From an uncultured Alistipes sp. (GTDB lineage: Bacteria > Bacteroidota > Bacteroidia > Bacteroidales > Rikenellaceae), in contig USCH01000011.1 in NCBI GenBank assembly GCA_900553175.1, positions 1 through 37,803 of the forward strand: a stretch of DNA of 37,803 bases, in the 5' to 3' direction. A program made the translations under genes and the position numbers. The notes below the pieces were generated by a model. That model worked only from the letters and a program-made list of their open reading frames with translations, was not told where the DNA came from and did not search any database. Positions 29,675-37,803 of this stretch are shown one piece after another; the stretch's first letter is position 1; each line of letters opens with the position of its first letter.

Positions 29675-31000
29675 ATGACTGACGATTTGATGTCCGAAAT
29701 CAAGGCTCCCCGCGGCGACGGGTCGATCATCACGGTCGTGGGCGTCGGCGGTGCCGGCGGCAATGCCGTGAACCACATGTGGTCGCTCGGTATCCGGGGG
29801 GTGATGTTCATGGTCTGCAACACCGACCAGCAGGCGCTCGACAAAAGCCCCGTGGAGCGGAAAATCCGCCTCGGCAGCGAGGGCCTCGGTGCGGGCAACG
29901 ACCCCGAGAACGGCCGCCGGGCCGCGGTGGAGACGCTGCCCGAGATCCGTCAGGCGCTCGAGGAGTCGGGCACGCGCATGCTCTTCATCACGGCCGGCAT
30001 GGGCGGCGGCACGGGCACGGGCGCTTCGCCCGTCATCGCCAAGCTGGCCCGCGAAATGGGGCTGCTGACCGTGGCCATCGTCACTTCGCCGCTGGCCGTC
30101 GAGGGCAAAATCCGCTACGACCAGGCTTTCCGCGGCATCGAGGAGCTGCGTCAGAACGTCGATTCGCTGCTGATCATCAACAACGAGAACATCCTCGAAA
30201 TCTACGGCCGGCTGTCGCTCAAGCAGGCTTTCGGCAAGGCCGACGACATCCTGGCCTCGGCGGCCAAGGGCATCGCCGAGATCATCACGGTCGAGAGCGA
30301 TCTGGTCAACGTCGACTTCGCCGATGTTTCGAAGGTGATGCGCGACAGCGGCCGCGCCCACATGGCCGTCGCCACGGCCGAGGGCGACAACCGGGCCGAG
30401 GCGGTCGCCGAGGCGTCGCTGCGGTCGCCGCTGCTGGATCACAACCTCATCTCGGGAGCCAAGAACATCCTGCTCAACATCTCGGTGGCGAATGCCGATG
30501 CGCTGATGTACGAGGAGGTGGTGCACATTCTGGAGTACATCCAGGCCCATGCCAGCGTGCAGGACGACAACGGCGTGATCCATAACGCCAACATCATCTG
30601 GGGCACGAGCGAGAAGCCCCAGCTGGGCGGAGCCATCGAACTGGTGGTCGTGGCCACGGGCTTCGAGGAGTCGGCCGCGGGCGGCACCATGAAGCAGATC
30701 ATCCCTCCGGCCCGCACCGTGCAGCCGGTCCGGGAAACCCCGTCGACGCCCGTGCTCGAACCGATCAAACCCGTCGCTGCGGCCCGTCCGTCCGCGCCGC
30801 AGCCCTCCGGACAGGTGGTGCTGGGCGCCCGCCCGACGCGCTACGGCAACATCGAACAGCTGCTGGCCAAACCGGCCTACCAGTCGCGCAACTCGAAGTT
30901 CGTCGTGCAGATGCCCGACGGACGCCGTGAGGTGCTGCGCGACGACTCCGGCGATGCGCACCCGTCGAACGAAGACCGCGGCGGATCGCTTTTCGACTAA
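29675..31000 (+). CDS. ftsZ: Cell division protein FtsZ
   Basis: 441-residue tubulin-like GTPase that forms the Z-ring. Seen: VVGVGGAGGNAVNHM (about 21-35), the tubulin signature GGGTGTG (110-116), SPLAVEGK, the T7 synergy loop region around LVNVDFADV, and GAKNILLNIS. A variable linker rich in Pro/Ala/Val (about 345-395) follows. The tail contains KPAYQSRNSKF, a candidate for the C-terminal FtsA-binding peptide, before a further 35 residues ending GGSLFD. A second possible ATG is at 29690 (MSEIKAP). It lies 46 nt after ftsA and has a leader hairpin. Confidence 0.97.
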   Translation: MTDDLMSEIKAPRGDGSIITVVGVGGAGGNAVNHMWSLGIRGVMFMVCNTDQQALDKSPVERKIRLGSEGLGAGNDPENGRRAAVETLPEIRQALEESGTRMLFITAGMGGGTGTGASPVIAKLAREMGLLTVAIVTSPLAVEGKIRYDQAFRGIEELRQNVDSLLIINNENILEIYGRLSLKQAFGKADDILASAAKGIAEIITVESDLVNVDFADVSKVMRDSGRAHMAVATAEGDNRAEAVAEASLRSPLLDHNLISGAKNILLNISVANADALMYEEVVHILEYIQAHASVQDDNGVIHNANIIWGTSEKPQLGGAIELVVVATGFEESAAGGTMKQIIPPARTVQPVRETPSTPVLEPIKPVAAARPSAPQPSGQVVLGARPTRYGNIEQLLAKPAYQSRNSKFVVQMPDGRREVLRDDSGDAHPSNEDRGGSLFD

Positions 31001-31015
31001 CCAATCCCAGACGCT

Positions 31016-32293
31016 TTGGACCCCACTCCCTGGTTTGCCTACCACGGCTTCACGGCCCATGTCGCCGCGATGTGTGCGGTGACGTTCGCTCTTCTGTGCG
31101 TTTCGGCGCTCGTTTCGGGTGCCGAGACTTCGTTTTTCTCGCTTTCGCGCAACGATGTCGAACAGCTGCGGAAACGTTCGTCGGCCGCCTCGTCGGCCGT
31201 GCTGCGGCTGTTGGGCGATGTCGATCTGCTGCTGGCCACCATTCTGGTCGTCAACAACCTGGTGAACATCTGCATCGTCATCCTCGCTTCGAACATCGTC
31301 GATTCGCTCTTCACGTTCCTCAGGTTCGAATTCCTGTTCAAGACCGTGGTCGTCACCTTTCTGCTGCTGCTCTTCGGGGAGATTCTACCCAAGGTGCTGG
31401 CGCAGACCATTCCCATGGGCTTCGCACTCTTTGCCGCGCAGCCTCTGGCCTTGCTGAAAAGGCTGTTCTATCCGTTGAGCTACGTGCTGGTGCATGCGAG
31501 CAGCCGCATCAGCGAGAAGGCCTCGCACAAGAGCGAAATTTCGCTTGACGAGCTGGCCGATGCCGTGGACATGACGCAGACCTCCAACCCCGAGGAACAC
31601 GGGATGCTCGCAGGGATCGTCAACTTCGTCAACACCGAGGTGCAGGAGATCATGAAGCCGCGCGTCGACATCACGGCGCTGGCCATGGACGCCGACTACG
31701 CCACGGTCCAGCGGACGATCATCGAATCGGGCTTTTCGCGCATCCCCGTCTACGAGGAGGACATCGACAACATCCGGGGCACGCTCTACGTCAAGGACCT
31801 GCTGCCGCACATCAATGCCGGAAACGACTTCGCCTGGCAGCAGCTCGTCCGCAAGCCCTATTTCGTCCCCGAATACAAGAAGATCAACGATCTGCTGGAG
31901 GATTTCCAGACCGACAAGGTGCACATGGCCATCGTCGTCGACGAGTACGGTTCGACGCTGGGGCTGGTTTCGCTTGAGGACATCATCGAGGAGATCGTGG
32001 GCGAAATCGCGGACGAGAGCGACGGCGACGAGCGCCACTACACGCGCATCGACGCCAAGAGCTACCTCTTCGAGGGCAAGACCCACATCGGCGATTTCGA
32101 ACGCATCCTCTCGCTCGACGAAGACCTATTCTCCGACGTGAGGGGCGAGGCCGAGACGCTGGCGGGCATGATGCTCGAGCTCAAACGCGACTTCCCGCGC
32201 AAGGGCGACGTCTTTACGGCTCACGACATCCGCTTCACCGTGCAGGAGATCGACGGGCGCCGCATCGACAAAATCCGCGTCGATCTGAAATGA
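31016..32293 (+). CDS. gldE: GldE-like CNNM/CBS-pair membrane protein
   Basis: 425 residues. The N-terminal CNNM (DUF21) membrane domain (about 15-185) has SGAETSFFSLSR, NNLVNI and FGEILPKVLAQ. Two CBS domains follow (about 205-330; MKPRVDITAL and VDEYGSTLGLVSLEDIIEEIVGEI), then the CorC/HlyC domain (about 345-425). The GldE branch is needed for gliding in Flavobacterium but is also kept in non-gliding Bacteroidetes, where ion (Mg/Co) efflux is the likely role of the fold. TTG is the only start before the first helix. An in-frame TAA, the ftsZ stop, lies 18 nt upstream. The phosphopantetheinyl transferase downstream is the usual Bacteroidales neighbour of gldE. Confidence 0.88.
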   Translation: MDPTPWFAYHGFTAHVAAMCAVTFALLCVSALVSGAETSFFSLSRNDVEQLRKRSSAASSAVLRLLGDVDLLLATILVVNNLVNICIVILASNIVDSLFTFLRFEFLFKTVVVTFLLLLFGEILPKVLAQTIPMGFALFAAQPLALLKRLFYPLSYVLVHASSRISEKASHKSEISLDELADAVDMTQTSNPEEHGMLAGIVNFVNTEVQEIMKPRVDITALAMDADYATVQRTIIESGFSRIPVYEEDIDNIRGTLYVKDLLPHINAGNDFAWQQLVRKPYFVPEYKKINDLLEDFQTDKVHMAIVVDEYGSTLGLVSLEDIIEEIVGEIADESDGDERHYTRIDAKSYLFEGKTHIGDFERILSLDEDLFSDVRGEAETLAGMMLELKRDFPRKGDVFTAHDIRFTVQEIDGRRIDKIRVDLK

Positions 32294-32310
32294 CCCTTCC
32301 CCGGCCGCGG

Positions 32311-32338
32311 AACCTGCTGTCCGGAACCTCTTGTCCGG
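32311..32338. repeat. 14-bp imperfect tandem repeat after gldE
   Basis: AACCTGCTGTCCGG (32311-32324) is followed directly by AACCTCTTGTCCGG (32325-32338), two differences. It sits between the gldE stop and the terminator hairpin. Confidence 0.6.
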
Positions 32339-32369
32339 TGCCGGCGGCTTTGCCGGCCGTGCGTTTTTT
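32338..32369 (+). terminator. Intrinsic terminator after gldE
   Basis: GCCGGC (32340-32345) pairs with GCCGGC (32352-32357) around GGCTTT, and a run of six T follows at 32364-32369. It ends the murG-gldE unit 26 nt before the next gene. Confidence 0.75.
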
Positions 32370-32394
32370 CCGATGATCCAACGAATCCCCGCCC

Positions 32395-32970
32395 ATGCTG
32401 CGCATCTTTTTCTCCCGACCTCTCGACGAATCCGAAACGGCGGACTGGACCACCGGTGAGGAGCGGTCTCGGGCGCGGACGTTTGGTTCGGAGCGCCGGC
32501 GTCGGGAGTGGCTCACGTGGCGCACGCTGGTCCGGCGCGAGCTGGGGCGCAGCGTGCGGATCGCCTACGACGGTGCGGGAGCTCCGGTGCTGCCCGACGG
32601 CGAGGCTTCGCTGAGTGTTGCCCATTGCGAGGGGAGCGTCGTCGTCTGTCTCGCCGACAGACGCTGTGCGGTCGATGTCGAGGTGCTTGCGCGCGATTTT
32701 AGCCGCGCGGCGATGCGGTGCATGACACCCGGGGAGCGCATGCTCGCGGATGATCCGCATTGGCCGGCCCTCGTCTGGTGCGCCAAGGAGACGCTCTACA
32801 AGTATGCCGGCCGCCGCGAGCTGGACCTGCTCGGCGACCTGCGCATCGAGCGGGTCGATCCCGCGGCCGATTTCCGTTCGGGAACGCTCGTCGGACGCAT
32901 CGGCGGCGGCGAAGCGCTGACGCTGCGGTTTCTGCTGCTTGACACCCTTGTCATCGTCTTTTTGTCTTAG
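32395..32970 (+). CDS. 4'-phosphopantetheinyl transferase superfamily protein (Sfp-like)
   Basis: 191 residues. The enzyme transfers the phosphopantetheine arm of CoA to acyl or peptidyl carrier proteins. Motifs of the superfamily are visible: LSVAHCEG (about 73-80), the magnesium-binding AVDVEVL (Asp94, Glu96) and WCAKETLYK (Glu132, Lys136). The distance between the two acidic motifs fits an Sfp-type rather than the small AcpS type, although the protein is shorter than Sfp. No carrier protein or synthase is in the window. No clear TAnnTTTG promoter was found in the short gap after the gldE terminator, so read-through may contribute. The pentapeptide gene follows after 2 nt. Confidence 0.87.
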   Translation: MLRIFFSRPLDESETADWTTGEERSRARTFGSERRRREWLTWRTLVRRELGRSVRIAYDGAGAPVLPDGEASLSVAHCEGSVVVCLADRRCAVDVEVLARDFSRAAMRCMTPGERMLADDPHWPALVWCAKETLYKYAGRRELDLLGDLRIERVDPAADFRSGTLVGRIGGGEALTLRFLLLDTLVIVFLS

Positions 32971-32972
32971 CC

Positions 32973-33614
32973 GTGGAGATCGCCCCGCCTTGTTTGCCGG
33001 AGAATTCCGCTCCCGATGCCGGGATCGCGTCGCTTGTCGGGACCGAGGAGGTGGCCGATGCGGTTTTCCGCGGCGCCCTTCTCGAAGGGGCTGTTCATGA
33101 GCACCTTTCCGTCGAGCGGTGCATCTTTCACGGCTGTCGCTTCCCCGGAGCCGCGCTGGGACGGACCCGTTTTGCCGACGTGCTGTTCCGCAGCTGCGAC
33201 TTTTCCAACGCCGACCTGCGCGGCTGTTCGTTCCAGCGCGTGCAAATGCTCGATTGCAAACTCACCGGGGCCGAATTCGCCGAGGCGGCTTTCGGTTCCG
33301 TCGTCTTTTTGCGCTGCCGCGGTGAGTTCGCCGGTTTCGCCGCCGCACGATTCCGGCGGGTGCGGTTCGAGGGGTGCACCTTGCGCGAAGCCGTGCTGAG
33401 CGAGTGTCGGTTCGAGCAGACCCGGTTCGAAGCCTGCGACCTCTCGGCGGCCGAGTTCTCCGGTTCGCGCCTGCATGGCATTTCGTTGGCCGACAGCGAG
33501 ATTCGCAGTATCCGGGTGCGCGATTGCACGTCGTTCGAGCTCAAGGGCACCCGCATCTCGCCGGCCCAGGCCCTCGACCTCGTAAGGCTCCTCGGCGTCG
33601 AGTTGGAGGAGTAA
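32973..33614 (+). CDS. Pentapeptide-repeat protein
   Basis: 213 residues, GTG start 2 nt after the transferase stop. From about residue 28 to 185 a period of five is visible with F or L at the centre and small residues around it, for example VLFRSCDFSNADLRGCSF, AEFAEAAF, VRFEGCTLREAVL and CRFEQTRFEACDLSAAEF. Such repeats form a right-handed quadrilateral beta helix. Some members (Qnr, MfpA) mimic DNA and protect gyrase; most have unknown function, and nothing here identifies the role. The level of acidic residues is moderate. The start is not certain, since no ATG lies near the first repeat. Confidence 0.85.
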   Translation: MEIAPPCLPENSAPDAGIASLVGTEEVADAVFRGALLEGAVHEHLSVERCIFHGCRFPGAALGRTRFADVLFRSCDFSNADLRGCSFQRVQMLDCKLTGAEFAEAAFGSVVFLRCRGEFAGFAAARFRRVRFEGCTLREAVLSECRFEQTRFEACDLSAAEFSGSRLHGISLADSEIRSIRVRDCTSFELKGTRISPAQALDLVRLLGVELEE

Positions 33615-33616
33615 GC

Positions 33617-33650
33617 AAAAAGCGTCCGGGACCTGCAAGGTCCCGGACGC
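33617..33650 (-). terminator. Intrinsic terminator of the C1 peptidase gene
   Basis: GCGTCCGGGACCT (33622-33634) and AGGTCCCGGACGC (33638-33650) form a perfect 13-bp stem with loop GCA. On the minus strand five T (33621-33617) follow. It lies about 47 nt after the peptidase stop, close behind the pentapeptide stop. Confidence 0.85.
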
Positions 33651-33663
33651 CCGGTTCGAACGG

Positions 33664-33698
33664 AAAGGCGAAGCGGCCGAAAGGCCTTTCGCCTTTTT
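33664..33698 (+). terminator. Intrinsic terminator of the pentapeptide-repeat gene
   Basis: AAAGGCGAA (33664-33672) pairs with TTCGCCTTT (33688-33696). Inside is GGCC-GAAA-GGCC (33675-33686). Five T (33694-33698) close the plus-strand side, running into the stop codon of the convergent peptidase gene. Together with 33617-33650 it makes a two-hairpin barrier between convergent units. Confidence 0.75.
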
Positions 33699-34902
33699 AT
33701 TTGATCCCCAGTTTCCTGGCGATCTCCTTGGGCAGCGCTTTCTTGTTGAGCATCAAATCCATCGTCTTGTAGGCGACGAACGGGTGCGAGAAGTACCAGT
33801 ATCCGCCGTAAGGGGGTATTTCGCCCCACGAGTTGAGCACCTTGTAGTAGGCGTTCCCGGCCTGGTCGGTCGCCGTGCCGACGATGACCATGCCGTGGTC
33901 GTCGGTGGTCTCGTAGTTGTCGAAAGCCGTCTGGCGCATCTCCTGCGTGATGACGCGCTCCTTGCCCGGCTTGTCGAAGGTGTAGAGTGCGGCCTCCTTT
34001 TCGCGTTCGGTCAGCTTGCCCCACTTTTCGGCTTCGGTGCCGCTCATGCTCTCGAGGTCGGCCTCGGGAATGATGCCGATGGCTTTCGTGCGGCTGAATC
34101 CCTTTTCGCTCACGTCCGTGCCCCAGGCGATGGCATAGCCGTTGGCCAGCGCGTGGTCGATCGAAGCCATCATCTCGTCGAGCGGCAGGTTGTAGACCCG
34201 GCCCCACATCCAGTTGTCGGGCACCTCGAGGACGAACGTTCCGTAGAACGGGTGGTGGGTGTACGACGTGATGTCGATGTAATCGTCCATGTCGATCGGA
34301 AGCTCCCGGGCGAAGCTCTGGGGCGTGTACTCCGTGCCTTCATGGATGAAAGAGGCGGGCGCCGGACCGAAATATTCGTCGAGAATCGCCTCGTAACCCC
34401 GTTTCCAGGCCGTCGAGAGCGCTTTGCCCGATTTGTCGCCCGCCTGAATGACGGCGTCGAGGTAGGCTTTCAGCACGGCCGAGAGTTCGTGGAAGTCGGG
34501 TTTCTCGGTGCCGTAGTTCAGACCCGGATAGGCTTCGTTGGGGACGATGCCGCAGCGCTTGATCGTTTCGGTCACGTCGTGGGCGGCGCCGCCTTCGGCG
34601 AAGTTGATCGTGCCGTGCATGCGCACGTAGCGTTCGGCCTTCTCCATGAAGGTGTGCCGCACGATCCACATTTCGGAGAGGTGGACCGGTTTGCCGCCGG
34701 CGCGCAGGATTTCGCTTTCGAGGAACGAGAGGGTCGAGAAGCACCAGCAGGTGCCGCTGCGGCTCTGGTCCTTGACCGGAGTGATTTCGACCGTCGTGCC
34801 GTCGGTGAAACGATAGCCTTCGGGTGCGGATTTTTCGGGATTCTCGGCCGAAGCGGTCAGCAGGGCGCAGAGCGCCGCAAGGGTCAGTAGCGGATTTTTC
34901 AT
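33697..34902 (-). CDS. Secreted C1-family cysteine peptidase (bleomycin hydrolase/PepC-like)
   Basis: 401 residues with a signal peptide (1-19, ending TASAE), so exported, unlike cytoplasmic PepC. The papain-fold active site is complete: Gln46 and Cys52 in DQSRSGTCWCFS, His336 in DDHGMVIVG and Asn357 in LNSWGE. The long middle (about 75-330) and the C-terminal extension after Asn357 fit the C1B (bleomycin hydrolase) branch, which act as aminopeptidases. In Bacteroidales such exported forms probably degrade dietary or host peptides. It begins 7 nt after the topA stop, so it shares a transcript with topA, an odd functional pairing. With the DPP11 at the left end there are two exported peptidases. 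Confidence 0.9.
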   Translation of the reverse strand: MKNPLLTLAALCALLTASAENPEKSAPEGYRFTDGTTVEITPVKDQSRSGTCWCFSTLSFLESEILRAGGKPVHLSEMWIVRHTFMEKAERYVRMHGTINFAEGGAAHDVTETIKRCGIVPNEAYPGLNYGTEKPDFHELSAVLKAYLDAVIQAGDKSGKALSTAWKRGYEAILDEYFGPAPASFIHEGTEYTPQSFARELPIDMDDYIDITSYTHHPFYGTFVLEVPDNWMWGRVYNLPLDEMMASIDHALANGYAIAWGTDVSEKGFSRTKAIGIIPEADLESMSGTEAEKWGKLTEREKEAALYTFDKPGKERVITQEMRQTAFDNYETTDDHGMVIVGTATDQAGNAYYKVLNSWGEIPPYGGYWYFSHPFVAYKTMDLMLNKKALPKEIARKLGIK

Positions 34903-34909
34903 CGGAGGA

Positions 34910-37207
34910 CTATTTTTTGGAATGGGTGACGATCTTGAGGCACTCCTCGAGGGTCAGCTCTTCGGGTTTCGTGCCTTTGGGAATGCGGTAGTTCTTGCCC
35001 TTGTAGGCGATGTAGGCGCCGTAACGGCCGTTTTTCACGAGCATGTCGGCATCTTCGGCGAAGCTCTTCAGGGGCATGTGGGCCGTGGCGGCGGCTTTCT
35101 CGTGGTCGCGGACGATCTCCACGGCCCGGTCGTAGCCGATCGTGTAGGGGTCGTCGTTCTTGCCCAGCGAAGCGAACTGTTTGCCGTAGCGGACGTAGGG
35201 GCCGTATTTGCCCAGTCCCACGGTGAGCGTCTCGCCGTCCAGCACGCCCAGCGTGCGGGGCAGCGCGAAGAGGTCGAGCGCTTCGGAGAGGGTGATCGAT
35301 TCGATCAGCTGTCCCTTCTTGAGCGATGCGAAGCGGCTCTTTTCGCCCTCGCCGCCCTCGATTTCGACCATGGGGCCGTAGCGGCCGATGCGGGCCTTGA
35401 CCGTATGCCCGGTGGCGGGATCGGTCCCGAGCACGCGGGCCTGGCTTTTCTTGTCGGTCTGCTGTTCGATGGCCTTGTCGACCATCCGGTGGAACGGGCC
35501 GTAGAAGTCGCCGATCATGCGCTCCCACGTGATGTCGCCTTCGGCGATGCGGTCGAACTCCTTCTCGACGCTGGCCGTGAAGTTGTAGTCGATGATCGGG
35601 CCGAACTGCGCTTCGAGGTAGTCGTTGACGACCATGCCGATGTCCGTGGGCGAGAGCCGGTTTTTCTCCTTGCCCGAATTTTCGGTCAGCGTCTTCTCCG
35701 CGATCGTCCCGTCGGCGAGCGTCAGCTGCACGTAGGAGCGCCGCTGCCCCTCCTTGCTCTGCTTGACCACGTAGCCGCGGTTGATGATCGTGGTGATGGT
35801 GGGGGCGTAGGTCGACGGCCGGCCGATGCCCAGCTCTTCGAGCCGTTTGACGAGCGAGGCTTCGTTGTAGCGGGCCGGAGCCTGCGTGAAACGCTCGGTG
35901 GCGGTGATGCTGCGGGCCGTGAGCGGATCGCCTTCGGCCATCTTCGGCAGGAGCCCTTCGCTGCTTTCGGCGGCCTGGTCGTCGTCCGTCGATTCGGAGT
36001 AGAGGCGCAGGAAGCCGTCGAAGCGGACCACCTCGCCCGTGGCGACGAACTGCTGCGAGGACCCCGACATGTCGATGGTGACGGTCGTGCGGCTCAATTC
36101 GGCGCAGACCATCTGCGAGGCGACCGTCCGTTTCCAGATCAGCTCGTAGAGCCGCTTTTCGGCCGGGGTGCCCTCGATCTCGTGGCGGTCGATGTAGGAG
36201 GGGCGGATCGCCTCGTGCGCCTCCTGGGCCCCCTTGGTTTTGGTCTTGTAGTTGAAGCGGCGCGAATATTGTTCTCCGTAGAGCTTGACGACCTCCTCCT
36301 TGCATTGGGTGAGCGCCTGCTGCGAGAGGTTCACCGAGTCGGTACGCATGTAGGTGATCAGACCCTGCTCGTAGAGGTGTTGGGCCACGGACATCGTTTG
36401 CGAGACGCTCATGCCCAGTTTGCGGCCCGCCTCCTGCTGGAGCGTCGAGGTCGTGAAGGGCGGGGCCGGGTAGCGCTGGGCGGGCTTCTCCTCGGCCCGC
36501 ACGACGGTGAATGCGGCTCCGACGGCGCTGCGCAGGAAGGCTTCGGCCTCCTCGCGCGTGGCGAAACGCGACGAGAGCTCGGCCTTGAAGAGCGTCTTCT
36601 CGGGGTCGTCGGTGCGGTGGAACTGCGCCACGACGCGGAAGTAGGGCGCCGAGCGGAATGCGATGATCTCGCGTTCGCGTTCGACGATGAGCCTGACGGC
36701 CACCGACTGGACGCGGCCCGCCGAGAGCGACGGACGCACCTTTTTCCACAGCACGGGCGAGAGCTCGAAGCCGACCAGCCGGTCGAGGATGCGGCGCGCC
36801 TGCTGGGCGTTTACCAAGTCCATATTGACCGTGCGCGGTTTCTCGATGGCCTCCAGAATCGCCCGCTTGGTGATCTCGTGGAAGACGATGCGCTTGGTCT
36901 GGTCGACGGGGAGCCCCAACACTTCGGTGAGGTGCCATGCGATGGCTTCTCCTTCGCGGTCCTCATCGGACGCCAGCCACACGGTTTTCGATTTGGCCAG
37001 TTTCGTGAGTTCGTCGACCACTTTTTTCTTGTCGCTCGGGATCTCGTAGACGGGCTTGAACCCTTCGGTGATGTTGATGCCGAGGTCCTTTTTGGCGAGG
37101 TCCCGGATATGGCCGAAGCTCGATTTGACGATGAAGTCCTTGCCGAGGAATTTCTCGATGGTCTTGGCCTTGGCGGGGGACTCTACGATAACTAAGTTTT
37201 CCTGCAT
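34910..37207 (-). CDS. topA: DNA topoisomerase I
   Basis: 765-residue type IA topoisomerase that relaxes negative supercoils. Toprim domain: VIVESPAKAKTIEKFLG at the start and the metal-binding DEDREGEA (81-88). The catalytic tyrosine is Y286 in GLITYMRTDS. LSAGRVQSVAVRLI and GIGRPSTYAPTI are typical. In place of Cys4 zinc fingers the C-terminus (about 575-765) has lysine-rich TopoI C-terminal repeats around GRYGP, GKYGPYVRYG and GRYGAYIAYKG, a common form outside proteobacteria. The ATG at 37207 fits the conserved N-terminus. A strong hairpin separates it from the upstream DUF4270 gene, and the C1 peptidase follows it by 7 nt. Confidence 0.97.
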   Translation of the reverse strand: MQENLVIVESPAKAKTIEKFLGKDFIVKSSFGHIRDLAKKDLGINITEGFKPVYEIPSDKKKVVDELTKLAKSKTVWLASDEDREGEAIAWHLTEVLGLPVDQTKRIVFHEITKRAILEAIEKPRTVNMDLVNAQQARRILDRLVGFELSPVLWKKVRPSLSAGRVQSVAVRLIVEREREIIAFRSAPYFRVVAQFHRTDDPEKTLFKAELSSRFATREEAEAFLRSAVGAAFTVVRAEEKPAQRYPAPPFTTSTLQQEAGRKLGMSVSQTMSVAQHLYEQGLITYMRTDSVNLSQQALTQCKEEVVKLYGEQYSRRFNYKTKTKGAQEAHEAIRPSYIDRHEIEGTPAEKRLYELIWKRTVASQMVCAELSRTTVTIDMSGSSQQFVATGEVVRFDGFLRLYSESTDDDQAAESSEGLLPKMAEGDPLTARSITATERFTQAPARYNEASLVKRLEELGIGRPSTYAPTITTIINRGYVVKQSKEGQRRSYVQLTLADGTIAEKTLTENSGKEKNRLSPTDIGMVVNDYLEAQFGPIIDYNFTASVEKEFDRIAEGDITWERMIGDFYGPFHRMVDKAIEQQTDKKSQARVLGTDPATGHTVKARIGRYGPMVEIEGGEGEKSRFASLKKGQLIESITLSEALDLFALPRTLGVLDGETLTVGLGKYGPYVRYGKQFASLGKNDDPYTIGYDRAVEIVRDHEKAAATAHMPLKSFAEDADMLVKNGRYGAYIAYKGKNYRIPKGTKPEELTLEECLKIVTHSKK

Positions 37208-37230
37208 TGCGTTTTTTTGATGGCTTTTCA

Positions 37231-37278
37231 GAAATGCGAAAACCTAAGCATTACACTTAGGTTCCGCATGAGCATTTC
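37231..37278 (-). terminator. Nested hairpin between the DUF4270 gene and topA
   Basis: AACCTAAG (37241-37248) and CTTAGGTT (37256-37263) form a perfect 8-bp stem with loop CATTACA. Outer complementary pairs ATGCG/CGCAT (37234-37238, 37265-37269) and GAAATGC/GCATTTC (37231-37237, 37272-37278) can extend it in alternative ways. On the minus strand TTTT runs through and past the stem. It lies 9 nt after the DUF4270 stop, so termination is the likeliest role. Confidence 0.65.
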
Positions 37279-37286
37279 TCTGTCGT

Positions 37287-37803
37287 TTATTTAATCAAGT
37301 TATATGTCAGGTCGAAGCGGATCGGGGCGTTGTTCACGACGGGTTCCGAACTGTCGGTCGCCATGCCCTGCAATACGCCGAACGACGAGGAGTAAAGGCT
37401 GTACGCCTCGGGACCGATATAGACCGTGCGGTTCGTGACTTTGTCCCAGTCGATGTCGTCGGCTACGCCGCCCGCGGCCTCCTTGGCCTTGTTGTAACTG
37501 TTCCACAACTGCTGCATGTAGCCCGTGATATCCATCACATAACATCCGCGGCTGCGGTTGATCTTGCCGCCGTAGGAGAGCGTCGTGTTGTAGTTCTGCT
37601 CGTATGTGTAGGCGTAGTCCGAGATCGGCGTCAGCTTTTTGAAATTGGTATACATGCCCAGCCGGCTCGGGAATGCATTCATTTCGTCGATCATTCTCGT
37701 CAGATTAACCGGGTTAAGCTTTTCCCAGTCATATTCGCTGTCATCGAAATAGATCGACATGCGCACCTGACTGAATGCCAGTGTCTTGAAATCTTTGCCG
37801 TCT
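37287..37803 (-). CDS. DUF4270 family lipoprotein-like protein, C-terminal part (5' end outside window)
   Basis: 171 codons are visible, open to the right edge. The apparent GTG and ATG starts near 37766 are internal, since the frame continues upstream (KDFKTLAFSQVRMSIYF). The sequence resembles the C-terminal end of DUF4270 proteins of Bacteroidetes: SYGGKINRSRGCYVMDITGY, then YMQQLW, TVYIGPEAYSLY, and the final PIRFDLTYNLIK. These are secreted beta-rich proteins, usually lipoproteins, of unknown function; the signal would be outside the window. GC content is lower than in topA. Ends at TAA (37289-37287), followed by a hairpin. Confidence 0.65.
   Translation of the reverse strand, partial: DGKDFKTLAFSQVRMSIYFDDSEYDWEKLNPVNLTRMIDEMNAFPSRLGMYTNFKKLTPISDYAYTYEQNYNTTLSYGGKINRSRGCYVMDITGYMQQLWNSYNKAKEAAGGVADDIDWDKVTNRTVYIGPEAYSLYSSSFGVLQGMATDSSEPVVNNAPIRFDLTYNLIK

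Noticed and set aside
30998..31018. FtsZ-GldE in-frame continuity (possible fusion by read-through)
   Set aside because: The two genes are in the same frame separated by a TAA and 15 nt. Both proteins are complete on their own, and nothing suggests recoding. GldE probably starts at TTG 31016.
37764..37766. GTG as the start of the DUF4270 gene
   Set aside because: The reading frame stays open to the window edge and the upstream codons look like part of the protein.

Overview
The window is a GC-rich chromosomal segment of a Bacteroidales bacterium, most likely Alistipes or a close relative (Rikenellaceae). This is inferred from several things: promoters of the Bacteroidetes TAnnTTTG / TTTG type, an S46 dipeptidyl-peptidase, GldE, a DUF4270 protein, a BspA-like leucine-rich repeat tail, SIMPL and secreted NUC1 lipoproteins, and very few Shine-Dalgarno sites. 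Species cannot be fixed from the sequence alone. No phage, IS element, integrase, CRISPR array or obvious defence system is visible. Most of the window is housekeeping.

Layout. (1) 1-601: AT-richer left edge with the 3' end of a leucine-rich-repeat gene, a very strong hairpin, and a complete tRNA-Leu(GAG) unit on the minus strand with its own promoter and terminator. (2) 602-7449, minus: a seven-gene run read from a metallo-beta-lactamase-fold hydrolase through an FkbM methyltransferase, trmD, lpxB, a fumarylacetoacetase-family hydrolase and maf to an S46 peptidase of DPP11 type. (3) 7555-10643, plus: a secreted esterase-like hydrolase, rlmD and a SIMPL protein. (4) 10985-21011, plus: cdd, an RluA-type pseudouridine synthase, dtd, two tandem NUC1 nuclease lipoproteins, a YhcC-like radical SAM protein, a YitT membrane protein, priA and a ComF protein, closed by a strong terminator. 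(5) 21103-24217, plus: dnaB and comM/yifB. (6) 24505-32293, plus: the distal half of the division/cell-wall cluster, murG-murC-ftsQ-ftsA-ftsZ, then gldE and a terminator. (7) 32395-33614, plus: a phosphopantetheinyl transferase and a pentapeptide-repeat protein. (8) 33697-37803, minus: a DUF4270 protein (cut by the edge), topA and a secreted C1 peptidase.

Most genes are tightly packed, with ATGA, TAATG and TGATG overlaps that imply translational coupling. The wider spacers carry the most unusual signal of the window: a family of roughly 60-bp elements bounded by inverted repeats. Three copies are clearly homologous (3208-3269 plus; 5257-5316 and 8390-8450 minus), two are diverged (4001-4069, 24429-24486) and two are tentative (548-595, 10736-10805). 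Three of them sit between genes inside the minus-strand operon, so their stem-loops would be part of its mRNA. Other points worth attention are a coiled-coil insertion of about 110 residues in FtsQ, the split of the division cluster upstream of murG, a perfect hairpin just before ftsZ, the tandem secreted nucleases with altered catalytic motifs, and a terminator whose T-run doubles as the -33 box of the dnaB promoter.
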